A DNA stretch of 64,000 nucleotides from Chlorella sorokiniana. Taxonomy: Eukaryota; Chlorophyta; Trebouxiophyceae; Chlorellales; Chlorellaceae. Both the position numbers and the translations under genes were made by a program. Shown here one piece after another: positions 32,851 to 44,800 of this stretch. The stretch covers positions 4,693,001 through 4,757,000 of the forward strand of contig CP084619.1 of the NCBI GenBank assembly GCA_025917655.1, read 5' to 3'. Position 1 is the stretch's first letter, and each line of letters begins with the position of its first letter. The notes beneath the pieces are model-generated. The model saw only the letters and a list, made by a program, of their open reading frames with translations, ran no database searches and had not been told where the DNA came from.

Positions 32851-35800
32851 TCAGCTTGCGAAGACAAAGGCAAGGCTGCCACAGCGCAGCCACCAACAAG
32901 GACAAGGGGGAGCGGAGCTGCAGCGGACGATGGGGGCACACCGCCCTCCAGCCGCGGCGCAGCAGCAGGCAGGTCCGCGGCTGCTACTGCCCGTCGCCGC
33001 CACCTCCCGCAGCCGCCGCAGCAGCCACAGCCGCGCCCTGGTCGGCCGCTGCGCGCTGCTCCCCACTGCCGGCGCCTGCTGCTGCACAAACGCCGCCACT
33101 GGCGCCACGGACCAGGTATCCCACACAGAGACGGTGCCCTTGGCGCCGCCGGCCGCCAGCACCAGCGGCGAATCCCTGCAGGGGCCCACGAGCCGTGGGG
33201 CGAGGGTGAAACATAAGAGACCCGGAAAGCCGTGCAGCACAGCCCCAGCCAGCGCCGGCCTGACGGGGCTCTCCTGCCTGCCGCTGTGGCTGAGCAAAGG
33301 GCGGCAGGGGCCGCCTCTCGAGCAGCAGCACCCCAGCCGCCGCCGCTGCAGGACCCCGGGCCTCCTCCGCAGCGCGCAGCAAGGCACGCATGAGCCACAG
33401 TCTGGCAGCAGAGTCAAAGCAGAGCCAGGGTGCAAACTCAACGAAACGCAACGGGGGAGGGCTCAGCCCGGACCCAGCGGCAGTTCAGCCAGAAAGCTTC
33501 CCACGGAGTTCAGCCAGAAAGCTTCCTACAGAGTTCAGCCACAAAGCCCCCCACCTGCAGAATGCCATGGAGAAGACGGCGCCCACGTTCAAATTCTGCG
33601 TCGCCAGCTGCACGGGCTTGCCCCCTGCTGTGCTCCACAGCTTTACCTGCTTGCAGGGCGGCCGAGGGCGAGGTTGGGCGGGGTGGAGGGCGGGCAGGGC
33701 ACGGAACCACAGGCAGGGCCGGAGGGTGGTTTGCAAGGCAGCCACTGCCGCCCTGCAGTGACCTGCACGGCAGCAAGCAACTGATGCTGCACCGCCCGTA
33801 CTGCCCGCATCGCCCACCTTCTTGTCAGTCGAGGAGGTTGCCAGCAGGTCTGGTACCGCAGGGCAGAAGCTGAGCGCGCAGGTGGCCTTGTCGTGGGCAG
33901 CCAGGCGGTACAGCGGCGCGCTGCCCGCGCCCTGCAGGCCGGCGTGGGATACGGGTGGGGAGGGCTGGGTGCATGGTGGGGATGTGCGTGGCGGGGCTGG
34001 GGCAGGGGGTGGCGCAAGGGGGCGGGGCCTTGCAACCACCGCCCTGCACAGGCCACCGCCGATGGCTGTGCGGCGCTAACGCAACACGCGCGCTGACTGC
34101 GACATCCGCTGCACCCAAACACCTTTGCCATGCCACCGCACCCACCCACATCATGTTCACATCAATCGAACCCAACCATTCAAACACAACCAACGAACCC
34201 ATCCACGGTCGCATCAACAACCCACCCCGCTGCATCCGCCCTCCCGCACCCAGCACACCACATAACCAACGAACCCATCCACGGTCGCATCAGCAACCCA
34301 CCCCGCTGCACCCACCCTCCCGCACCCAGCACACCACATGAGGGCGCACCTGCCGCGCGTCATATGCCGCCACTACGCCGTCCTCTGCTGCCACGACGAA
34401 CTGGGTGGGGTGGTGGGGGTCCCAGGCCAGGGCCTCCACATCAGCGCTGACCTGCCAGGCTGGCACCGCGCCGCCGTCGGGCGCGCGCATGTCCGCCTGT
34501 AGGGGCGGTTTGGGGAGGGGGAGGGGGCCGCAATGTTGAGTAGCGGGCGGTGTGTGGAGGCGACTGTGCGCGGCCACGGAACCGATTGAGGCGGAGGTGG
34601 GGTGGTGGGGAAACAGATGAAACATAGCAAAGGGGGAACCTGGCATGCTGGCCTGTGTGAGGGCGAGGCACGGGGTGGGGACCGACAGCGAGGCGAAGCC
34701 AGGGTGGGGGGGAGCACAGCGGGCGCGGCAGGCTGTAGCTGGAACAGCCGCGCCCCCGCAGCAGCGGCCGCGGCGGCGGCACCAGCGGCTGCCCAGGCAT
34801 CGCAGCTTCAGCACAGAATGACGCCAGCACCCACAAAAGCAGCCACGGGCGCAGCATGCGCAAAACAGCCATTGTCGCAAAACCAGCCATCGTCGCGGGC
34901 GCACCAGGCAGGCTCGCTGGTCGAAGCCGCCGCTGAGCAGCACCGGAGGCTCCGCCGGGTTCCACGCCACCGCCTGCACCTTGCCGCTGTGGTGGCGCAG
35001 CGTGTGCTGGCACGCCTGCGCCGCCACGTCCCACACCTTCACCGTTTGGTCGGCTGCAAGGCAAGAGTATGTGTATGTGTGCGTGTGTGTGTCTGTGTGC
35101 ATGTGCGTGCACGGGAAGGGCAGCATGTGTGTTTTTGTGTGAATGGTGGAGGAGGCCAGCGGGCAGGCAGGCGGGATGTGCGCCCCCAGACAGGAGGGGG
35201 TAGCAGTGCCGCTGCCAGGCCAGCCCGACAGCTGCCGGCCGCCTCTGTCGGGAACACAACACCCACAGTTGGAACGAAACCGCCCGGATGGCCGGCCAGC
35301 CGAAAGCGCCCTCCCTGCTGGCTGCCGCTCCTCGCGCGGCCCCAGTGGGCAGGGCCGGAGGCTGCCGCACGCTCAACAGCGGGCTCACCCGATGCGGACG
35401 CCAGCACGTTGCGGAAGTCGGGGTTCCATGACAACCCCAGCACCGCATCGCTGTGGCTGCCAGGCTTGACGGGCACCTGCGGCGGGCGACGGGCGCAGCG
35501 GGCGGCGGCGCTGAGCGCCTGGCCAGGCACAGCAGGCGGTTGGGTTGACGGGCTGGCGGCGTGGCAAGCGGGCGAGACCAGCGCCTGCATCGGCAAGCCT
35601 CCTGTGTGCTGCCTCGAGCCACGCAAACCGTGCTTCCACCTAAGGATCAGTGTGCTGCAGCCCCCACCTCCGGCGCGGCCCCCTTCTTCTTCTTCTTCTT
35701 CTTCGTCTGCTTGCTGCCGTCGCCGCCGGGCGCCACCGCCGCCGCCCGTGCCGCCGCGTAGTCGGCGCCGCCCAGCGTTGCCAGCGGCTCCACAGAGTCC

Positions 35801-36369
35801 ACCACATCAAGGTCCCACAGCTCTATGCCGGGCTCGAAGCTGCCCACCGCCGCAATGTTGGCGCGCTCGCGCTGCAAGCGGCGGGGTTGGGGGTGGGGGA
35901 GAGCGGCCCATGGGAGGGGGTTGACAACTCGTGATGAGAGGTGCGGCAATGCGGTACCGGATGACAGACGGCGGTGGCAGGAGGGGCGGCAGGCTGTGGA
36001 CAGCCGACAGCGGATCCAGGGGGACTGCATGCGATCTTGATGATGCCACTCGCTCACCTCCAGCCCCGCGCACCCAACCCAAGTTAACATTCCCCCGACA
36101 TTCTTGGTTTCCGCCACACTGGCCGCACCGTACACAGGCTCACCTTCCCGGTGGGGTCGCAATCCAGCCAGGCCACGGCGGGGAAAGGCGGGCAGCATGA
36201 GGGAGTGGTGGACGTACAGGTTGGCGGGGCCCCGCTCATCGGCCTCCTCATACACCCAAACCTGGTCAGGGAGCGGCCCCGGGGGGGCGCGCATGTGAAG
36301 CATATGCGGTGTTGTGTGTGTGCGTGTGTGCGTGTGGGGTGGATCGTACCTACGCCCGCCCCGCCCCCC

Positions 36370-36411
<42 letters not shown>

Positions 36412-37421
36412 ACCACCACCCACACCCACACCCACACACCTCCAGGTGCGACACGTCGTCCTCGTTGCGCGCCGCCAGGATGAGCAGGTCCTCCTGCCGC
36501 AGCCGCCACGCCGCCGCCTCGCTGTCGTCGCTGTCAGAGTCGGAGGCGCCGCCGCCCGCCAGCAGGGGATCCGCCAAGGGGTCTCGGTGGTATGCCATGC
36601 CTGCTTTGTTTTTTTTTTTTGCCGGGAGCGGAGGAGGGGGTGCGTTGAATGGAGAGGGTCAGGGCCCTCCGTCTGTGTTTGTGTGTGCGTGTTGCAGAGG
36701 GGTCATGCAAGTGAGCGGGAGCCGCAGTCGTTGCCGATCGCAAGCGCTGCTCGAGCTTGGGGCGATTAAGCAGTGCCGCGATGCTGCCGCAGCCTGAACC
36801 ATGACGGCAGCAGGCCATGGTCACCCTCCGGTGACAAAGAGACGGCGGCGCGGCAGCCGACGGCGCTGCACGCAGGGACCCCGAGGCAGGCAGGGCGGAT
36901 CGGCGGCGGCGGCGGCGCACCCGGGTTGCCGCTGCCGAGCATGCGCGCCACGGTGCCCCCCTCCCCGTCGCTTTCGTCGTCGTAATGCTCCATGTCCAGC
37001 TCAGCCATCGCCGCCGCCAGCGCGTCGCCGCCGCGGCGGCGGCAGCGGGGTCGGCGGCGCCCGAGGTGGAGCGCATGGCGGCGGCGACGGCCCGGGCACG
37101 GGCCACCTCCGCGGCATCACCCCCTCCCCCTCCGCCTCCATCTCGCTGTCGCTGCCGCCGCCGCCCTGCTGCTCCTCGTCAGAGGTATCGGAACCCTCCT
37201 GCAGGGGACACGAGCTGCGTTGGAGCGCAAGCCCCGGAGACCCGGGGCAACAGCGGCAGGCGGCGGCGGCGGCAGGCGGCGGCCGCTCTCACGTCGGGCA
37301 CATCGTCGCCCTCCTCGGCTGCTGCCGCCTTCATAGCTTCTATCTCAGCCTCGGTGAGCTCCGCCACCTCGGGCTCCGCCTTGGCGGCGCCCCGCGGAAT
37401 CCATGCGAGGGCTGAAATCAT
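32851..37421 (-). CDS. PWP1: PWP1 homologue, WD40 ribosome-biogenesis protein (3' end unresolved)
   Basis: PWP1 is a nucleolar WD40 beta-propeller protein needed for large-subunit rRNA processing. The ATG at 37421 gives MISALAWIPRGAAKAEPE, the family's characteristic N-terminus, then an acidic helix (ELTEAEIEAMKAAAAEEGDD). Acidic linkers follow (ELDMEHYDDESDGE), then YHRDPLADPLL and LRQEDLLILAARNEDDVSHLEV. Propeller blades include VWVYEEADERGPANLYVHH, AAVGSFEPGIELWDLDVVDS, GSHSDAVLGLSWNPDFRNVL, QTVKVWDVAAQACQHTLRHH, GKVQAVAWNPAEPPVLLSGG, VEALAWDPHHPTQFVVAAED, CALSFCPAVPDLLATSSTDK and LAAGGAKGTVSVWDT. A Lys-rich stretch (KQTKKKKKKKG) near 35690-35710 may be nucleolar-targeting. The AWLDCDPTGK blade needs two more bases (or one fewer) in the run near 36180-36183. 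After VSVWDT the frame is open to 32851, but another frame ends at 32984, so the true end is uncertain. Confidence 0.86.
34188..34339 (+). repeat. 76 bp tandem duplication in a PWP1 intron
   Basis: The segment starting AACCAACGAACCCATCCACG at 34188 recurs at 34264 with only a few substitutions; both copies end in CCCAGCACACCACAT. It lies between exons encoding KATCALSFCPAVP and YDARQ, so it is intronic. Confidence 0.75.
36371..36440 (+). repeat. CA microsatellite in a PWP1 intron
   Basis: About 20 CA dinucleotides (36377-36410) followed by CCACCC/CACACC units. On the coding strand this is a GT run directly after the donor GAG|GTGTGTGGG, so the repeat forms the start of the intron and could make the exact donor ambiguous. 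Confidence 0.8.
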
Positions 37422-38861
37422 TTCGGCGCCTCACCAGATAATCAAAACAATTTCTTTATGTGTACAATGAATTGTAGACTAGTCAATCGACACGCAAAGC
37501 CCTGCCCTCTCGGCTGGCTACTGCGGGCCCGCCTCGAGGTCCGCGTTTACCAATCGACGATATTACAACTGTCAACTGGATACGACAACACATGCATGCA
37601 GCGCCCGCTACAGGGGCGGCTTGCCAGCGTGGCCCGCCACGCCAAGGGACGCCTGGCGGCAGCGGCTGCCTTCTTGGCAACGTGCTGTCACTGTTGTGCC
37701 TTCTCGCTGGGTTGGCTGTCGCTCCGCCCTGGTCCCAATGTTTTCAGGGCGCTGTGCCCCTGCCGTTGACGACTGGTAACAGGTTTCCCCCAGGTGGCGA
37801 TGCGGCCAGCGGCGGCGGCAACGGTGGCTTGACCCTGTCGTGATGCCGTTTGTCGAATGGGGAGCGGCCCTGCCCTGCAATTTGGGCTGAAAATGCCGCA
37901 TCCAACTGAAGGTCGAGTTCTTGGCGCATTCAGGGGTACCCTGCTTCAGAATGAAGGCAACAGTTGCTTGCGCCCCCTGCTGCCGTGGCGGGGGATTCTG
38001 CACAGGAACAGTGGCTGGCTCTGCAGCGGACCAGACTGCGCACACATCTCTGCCCCCGCCTGCAGCTGCCCCAACGAGGATTATGAAGCACAATAACTGC
38101 ATGCTGTTGATGAAAGTGGTGCTAAGAGGTTGCTGGCGATACAGGGGGCTGCAAGCTCGCGCTCAGGGAATATTGTGCCCTGCGCCAGGAAGCTAGGCAG
38201 ACCGGACCCTGCCAATGCTCACCCAGCGTGCGCTGCGATTTACACCAAGCGCAGCGGGAATTTGGGCCGTTTAAAGGTCGTACGGTCCACCGGCGCCCCC
38301 TGCCGGTGACTTGCAGGGTGCAGCTTTTAGGGTTGAAACCGCACGGCAGCCATTCGTTATTAGTGTTGTCGACGAGTGAGAGGTCGGGAGGGGCGTGGCA
38401 ACTCCAGCGGGGCGCCCCGCCGGTTGCATCTGACCGGCACGCTGCCCAGACCTTCAAACTCGTCGAGGCGGCGACTATCTGTGACAGAAATCGTTTTATT
38501 CGACCATGCGAGTGGCCGGCCCACACTCTGCACCCCATCCTGCAGGTTTGTGTCAGGCGACAACGGCGGCAGCCAGTGCCAATTGGAAGGCGACGCTGCG
38601 TTGCTCAGGCTTCACTGGAGGCGGCCGGCCGGGAGCACGTGGCAGGGTAAGTCCACCTGCATAGATATATGACAGAGGGAAGGAGGCTAGGGAATCAACG
38701 GAGGGGGCAGCCATCCTGGCCGCCGCCCTCCCGAGGCACCGGGCGACCTGAAGAATCTCCGCCGCCGCATCCGCTCATACGCTCGCCCTCCACTCCTCCA
38801 CCTTTGCACCACCAATTTGTGGCCCCCGCAGAGCAACCTTCCTCCTGCTAGCGCCCACACC
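37422..38861. promoter_or_regulatory. Divergent spacer between PWP1 and the Pro-rich wall protein
   Basis: About 1.4 kb between two start codons reading apart, so it should hold both promoters and any 5' UTR introns. It is noticeably less GC-rich than the exons. No confident coding exon or RNA gene was found; a TTTTAGGGTTG element near 38326 resembles a degenerate telo-box. Confidence 0.45.
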
Positions 38862-38870
38862 ATGAGTTAA
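38862..38870 (+). promoter_or_regulatory. Two-codon uORF abutting the main start codon
   Basis: ATGAGTTAA reads Met-Ser-stop and is followed without a gap by the main ATG of the wall protein at 38871. If transcribed in the 5' leader, a ribosome starting on the first ATG would stop right at the main ATG, allowing reinitiation or leaky-scanning control. The coding start at 38871 is supported by the signal peptide that follows. Confidence 0.55.
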
Positions 38871-41800
38871 ATGGCTGCCGGCGTGCGGCTCGTGGTGCTG
38901 CTGGCGGTCTTGCTGCTGGCGGCGGCGCACGGTGGGCGGGCTGCCGCTGCACAGCAGGCGTCACCACCCTGCCAGCAAATGCTGCCCCGGCAGTGGCGCA
39001 TGGGAGGTGGAAGCGTGCCAGGCTTGCCGTCAATGTAACCCCACCCCAAATGGCCCGCCTGCTCTCTCACCGCGGCCCGCCCCCTGTCTTGGCAGGCGCC
39101 GCCGCACAGCAGCGGCCCACGGTCACCCCCGGCCGCAAGTGGATCACGCTCATCGGCCGCAATGGCTGCCGCGACACCAGCGGCTGGCTGGGCGGCGAAT
39201 TTTGCGAGTGAGCCACGCAGCCTGCTTGCATGCAGCCCTGCCTCACGGCCGCCCGGCATGGCCGCGCTCAAGACACCCCCAACCTCCCTGTTCTCCGTGC
39301 AGTGACCCCAACCGGCTGCAGTTCTACTCCATCGGTGGCTCGGTGCGCACCACCTGGATCTTCAGGACAGCCAGCAACACCCAAAACCTGGTGGCCCGCC
39401 CCGGCGTCACCCCGCAAGTCAGCATCCAGGTGAGCGCCTCTGCCCCCTTCTGAGCTCAGCTTGAATGGTGCATTGAGGTCTCCTCTGCCTCACCCTGCCT
39501 GCTGATGCGATGCTGAAGCTCCTGCTAAGCAGCACTCCTCCCTGCCTGCTGCAGCTGGTTGCCAGTGCGCCCCCATCGGCAGCTGCCCCTCACGCGGCTT
39601 CCTCTCAGCTGCCTCCAGCTGCGCGGTCAACACCACCAACATCGCCGCCAACGGCCTGTGGGTGCTGGAGCCAGCGACCCGCGTGGCCGGCCAGCCGAGA
39701 ATCCACGGGCAGTTCTACGTCCGCTCCTTTGTGAGTTCGGCTTTGCAGCATGTTTCGTGTGGTGGGAGGGCGTGCCTGCAGAGCCTGGGCGGTCCAGTGC
39801 CACCCCATCCACCAGCCCCCACTTTTGCTTTGCCCACCAGGGCTGTGCAAAGAACTGCCTGGCCATTAACCAAGCCTGTCCCCTCCCTGCACACCCTGAC
39901 ACCCTCTGACAGAACCGAGGCGCCAACAACTGCCCGGCACGCTACTTGGGCGCACTCAAGGGCCCCGCCACGCCGCCAGCCAGCGGACAATGTGGCTCTC
40001 CTCGCATTGGCATGTATGCCAAGAACGACCCTAACGCTCTGACAGTGTGGAACATCATCCCGCGCGACATGCCTCCGCCACCGCCCCCCAAGCCAAAGCC
40101 GCGGCCGCCACCGCCCAAGCCCAAGCCGCGCCCGTCGCCGCCTAAGCCAAAGCCGCGGCCACCGCCGCCAAAACCAAAACCGCGCCCGCCGCCGCCCAAG
40201 CCCAAGCCGCGGCCGCCGCCATGCAAGCCAAAGCCGCGCCCGCCGCCGCCAAAGCCCAAGCCGCGGCCGCCATCCCCCAAGCCGCGCCCGCCGCCGCCCA
40301 AGCCCAAGCCTCGTCCGCCGCCGCCCAAGCCCAGGCCGCGTCCGCCGCCACCAAAGCCCAAGCCGCGGCCGCCGCCGCCAAGCCCAAGCCGCGACCGCCG
40401 CCGCCAAAGCCCAAGCCCCGCCCCAAGCCCAGCCCTCCCCACCCCGCCCCAAGCCCAGCCCTCCTCCTCCCCGCCCCAAGCCCAGCCCCCCCTCCCCACC
40501 CCAAGCCCAGTCCACCTCCTCCTCGCCCCAAGCCCAGCCCTCCCCCCACCCTCCCCAAGCCCCCCGTCGACCCCGTGGTTTTGAACCCCCGCCACGCCCA
40601 CGGCCCAGCCCTCCCCAACCCAGCCCACCACCCAACCCGCCGCCAAGCCCACCTCCAAGCCCGCCACCAAGTCCACCGCCCAACCCGCCTCCAAGCCCAC
40701 CCCCAAACCCCCTCCAAACCCACCCCCAGCCCGCCTCCCAGCCCGCCACCAACGCGCTATGTGGTCAGCTTCACGGCCACGCTGCCGGGCGAAACGACGG
40801 CCGGCTTTGACCTCCCCGCCTGGCTGGCCTTCATCGAATCTGATGCGGAGGGTCAGAGCGCTTGCTTCTGTCCCTGTGCAACTTGCCAGCCAGCTGGGCT
40901 TGGCCGCACCCATCCGTCCTCCCTCTGCCTTTGTGCCCTCCACCACCCCCACCTCTCCTGGCCCTTGGACGCCGCCCCCTCCTCATCCGCTTCCCCCTCC
41001 CCAACCTCCGCGTGCAGCCAGCGTGGCGGGCGACCCTCAGGCCAGCAGCAGCGGCTTTGCAGCTGGCGCGGGCGGCGTTGGCGTGTCGGTGTCCACGGAT
41101 GTGTCTTTTGACAACCTGCCGTCTGCCGAGGCATACGCTTTGACGCTGGCGACTGCGGGGCTGTCCGCGGGGTGCTTGCCCAGTACCCTGGAGGCACGGT
41201 GGCTGTGCCGGTGCTGCTGGATGGGCAGCCGGTGTTCGCTCCTCCACCCCCTGTGCCCCCGCCTAGCCCACCACCCAACCCACCTCCAAGCCCACCGCCC
41301 AGCCCGCCTCCCAGCCCTCACCCCAGCCCTCCTCCCAGCCCTCCTCCCTCTCCGCTGCCACCCAGCCCACCGCCTCCCTCTCCGCCTCCTCCCTCTCCAC
41401 CACCTCCCAGCCCACCACCCAGCCCGCCACCCAGCCCGCCTCCTAGCCCTCCGCCCAGCCCTCCTCCCTCTCCGCCGCCACCCAGCCCACCGCCTCCCTC
41501 TCCGCCTCCTCCCTCTCCACCTCCTCCCAGCCCACCACCCAGCCCGCCACCCAGCCCTCCGCCCAGCCCCCGCCTCCCTCTCCGCCTCCTCCCTCTCCAC
41601 CTCCTCCCAGCCCACCACCCAGCCCGCCACCCAGCCCGCCTCATAGCCCTCCGCCCAGCCCTCCTCCCTCTCCGCCGCCGCCCAGCCCACCGCCTCCCTC
41701 TCCGCCTCCTCCCTCTCCACCTCCTCCCAGCCCACCACCCAGCCCGCCACCCAGCCCTCCTCCTAGTCCTCCTGCCAGCCCCCAGCCCTCTCCGCCGTCA

Positions 41801-44800
41801 CCCAGCCCACCGCCTCCCTCTCCTCCTCCTCCCTCTCCACCTCCTCCCAGCCCACCACCCAGCCCGCCACCCAGCCCGCCTCATAGCCCTCCGCCCAGCC
41901 CTCCTCCCTCTCCGCCGCCACCCAGCCCACCGCCTCCCTCTCCGCCTCCTCCCTCTCCACCTCCTCCCAGCCCACCACCCAGCCCGCCACCCAGCCCTCC
42001 GCCCAGCCCTCCGCCCAGCCCTCCTCCCTCTCCGCCGCCGCCCAGCCCACCGCCTCCCTCTCCGCCTCCTCCCTCTCCACCTCCTCCCAGCCCACCACCC
42101 AGCCCGCCACCCAGCCCGCCTCCTAGCCCTCCGCCCAGCCCTCCTCCCTCTCCGCCGCCACCCAGCCCACCGCCTCCCTCTCCGCCTCCTCCCTCTCCAC
42201 CTCCTCCCAGCCCACCACCCAGCCCGCCACCCAGCCCGCCTCCTAGCCCTCCGCCCAGCCCTCCTCCCTCTCCGCCGCCACCCAGCCCACCGCCTCCCTC
42301 TCCTCCTCCTCCCTCTCCACCTCCTCCCAGCCCACCACCCAGCCCACCACCCAGCCCGCCTCCTAGCCCACCACCCAGCCCGCCACCCAGCCCTCCGCCC
42401 AGCCCTCCGCCCAGCCCTCCTCCCTCTCCGCCGCCGCCCAGCCCACCACCCAGCCCGCCACCCAGCCCTCCGCCCAGCCCTCCGCCCAGCCCTCCTCCCT
42501 CTCCGCCGCCGCCCAGCCCACCGCCTCCCTCTCCGCCTCCTCCCTCTCCACCTCCTCCCAGCCCACCACCCAGCCCGCCACCCAGCCCTCCGCCCAGCCC
42601 TCCGCCCAGCCCTCCTCCCTCTCCGCCGCCGCCCAGCCCACCGCCTCCCTCTCCGCCTCCTCCCTCTCCACCTCCTCCCAGCCCACCACCCAGCCCGCCA
42701 CCCAGCCCGCCTCATAGCCCTCCGCCCAGCCCTCCTCCCTCTCCGCCGCCACCCAGCCCACCGCCTCCCTCTCCGCCTCCTCCCTCTCCACCTCCTCCCA
42801 GCCCACCACCCAGCCCGCCACCCAGCCCGCCTCATAGCCCTCCGCCCAGCCCTCCTCCCTCTCCGCCGCCACCCAGCCCACCGCTTCCCTCTCCGCCGCC
42901 CCCAGCCCACCGCCTCCCTCTCCGCCTCCTCCCTCTCCACCTCCTCCCAGCCCACCACCCAGCCCGCCACCCAGCCCTCCGCCCAGCCCTCCGCCCAGCC
43001 CTCCTCCCTCTCCGCCGCCGCCCAGCCCACCGCCTCCCTCTCCGCCTCCTCCCTCTCCACCTCCTCCCAGCCCACCACCCAGCCCGCCACCCAGCCCGCC
43101 TCCTAGCCCTCCGCCCAGCCCTCCTCCCTCTCCGCCGCCCCCAGCCCACCGCCTCCCTCTCCGCCTCCTCCCTCTCCACCTCCTCCCAGCCCACCACCCA
43201 GCCCGCCACCCAGCCCGCCTCCTAGCCCTCCGCCCAGCCCTCCGCCCTCTCCGCCGCCACCCAGCCCACCGCCTCCTCTCTCCTCCTCCTACCTCTCCAC
43301 CTCCTCCCAGCCCACCACCAAGCCCGCCACCCAGCCCTCCGCCCAGCCCTCCGCCCAGCCCTCCTCCCTCTCCGCCGCCGCCCAGCCCACCGCCTCCCTC
43401 TCCGCCTCCTCCCTCTCCACCTCCTCCCAGCCCACCACCCAGCCCGCCACCCAGCCCGCCTCATAGCCCTCCGCCCAGCCCTCCTCCCTCTCCGCCGCCG
43501 CCCAGCCCACCGCCTCCCTCTCCGCCTCCTCCCTCTCCACCTCCTCCCAGCCCACCACCCAGCCCGCCACCCAGCCCGCCTCCTAGCCCTGCGCCCAGCC
43601 CTCCTCCCTCTCCGCCGCCACCCAGCCCACCGCTTCCCTCTCCGCCGCCCCCAGCCCACCGCCTCCCTCTCCTCCTCCTCCCTCTCCACCTCCTCCCAGC
43701 CCACCACCCAGCCCGCCACCCAGCCCTCCGCCCAGCCCTCCGCCCAGCCCTCCTCCCTCTCCGCCGCCGCCCAGCCCACCGCCTCCCTTTCCGCCTCCTC
43801 CCTCTCCACCTCCTCCCAGCCCACCACCCAGCCCGCCACCCAGCCCGCCTCATAGCCCTCCGCCCAGCCCTCCTCCCTCTCCGCCGCCGCCCAGCCCACC
43901 GCCTCCCTCTCCGCCTCCTCCCTCTCCACCTCCTCCCAGCCCACCACCCAGCCCGCCACCCAGCCCGCCTCCTAGCCCTCCGCCCAGCCCTCCGCCCTCT
44001 CCGCCGCCACCCAGCCCACCGCCTCCCTCTCCTCCTCCTACCTCTCCACCTCCTCCCAGCCCACCACCAAGCCCGCCACCCAGCCCTCCGCCCAGCCCTC
44101 CGCCCAGCCCTCCTCCCTCTCCGCCGCCGCCCAGCCCACCGCCTCCCTCTCCGCCTCCTCCCTCTCCACCTCCTCCCAGCCCACCACCCAGCCCGCCACC
44201 CAGCCCGCCTCATAGCCCTCCGCCCAGCCCTCCTCCCTCTCCGCCGCCGCCCAGCCCACCGCCTCCCTCTCCGCCTCCTCCCTCTCCACCTCCTCCCAGC
44301 CCACCACCCAGCCCGCCACCCAGCCCGCCTCCTAGCCCTGCGCCCAGCCCTCCTCCCTCTCCGCCGCCACCCAGCCCACCGCTTCCCTCTCCGCCGCCCC
44401 CAGCCCACCGCCTCCCTCTCCTCCTCCTCCCTCTCCACCTCCTCCCAGCCCACCACCCAGCCCGCCACCCAGCCCTCCGCCCAGCCCTCCGCCCAGCCCT
44501 CCTCCCTCTCCGCCGCCGCCCAGCCCACCGCCTCCCTTTCCGCCTCCTCCCTCTCCACCTCCTCCCAGCCCACCACCCAGCCCGCCACCCAGCCCGCCTC
44601 ATAGCCCTCCGCCCAGCCCTCCTCCCTCTCCGCCGCCGCCCAGCCCACCGCCTCCCTCTCCGCCTCCTCCCTCTCCACCTCCTCCCAGCCCACCACCCAG
44701 CCCGCCACCCAGCCCGCCTCCTAGCCCTGCGCCCAGCCCTCCTCCCTCTCCGCCGCCACCCAGCCCACCGCTTCCCTCTCCGCCGCCCCCAGCCCACCGC

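Noticed and set aside
36371-36410. Dinucleotide arrays here and at 48722, 59580 and 62704 as CRISPR-like or functional repeats
   Set aside because: They are simple microsatellites inside introns, with no spacer structure.
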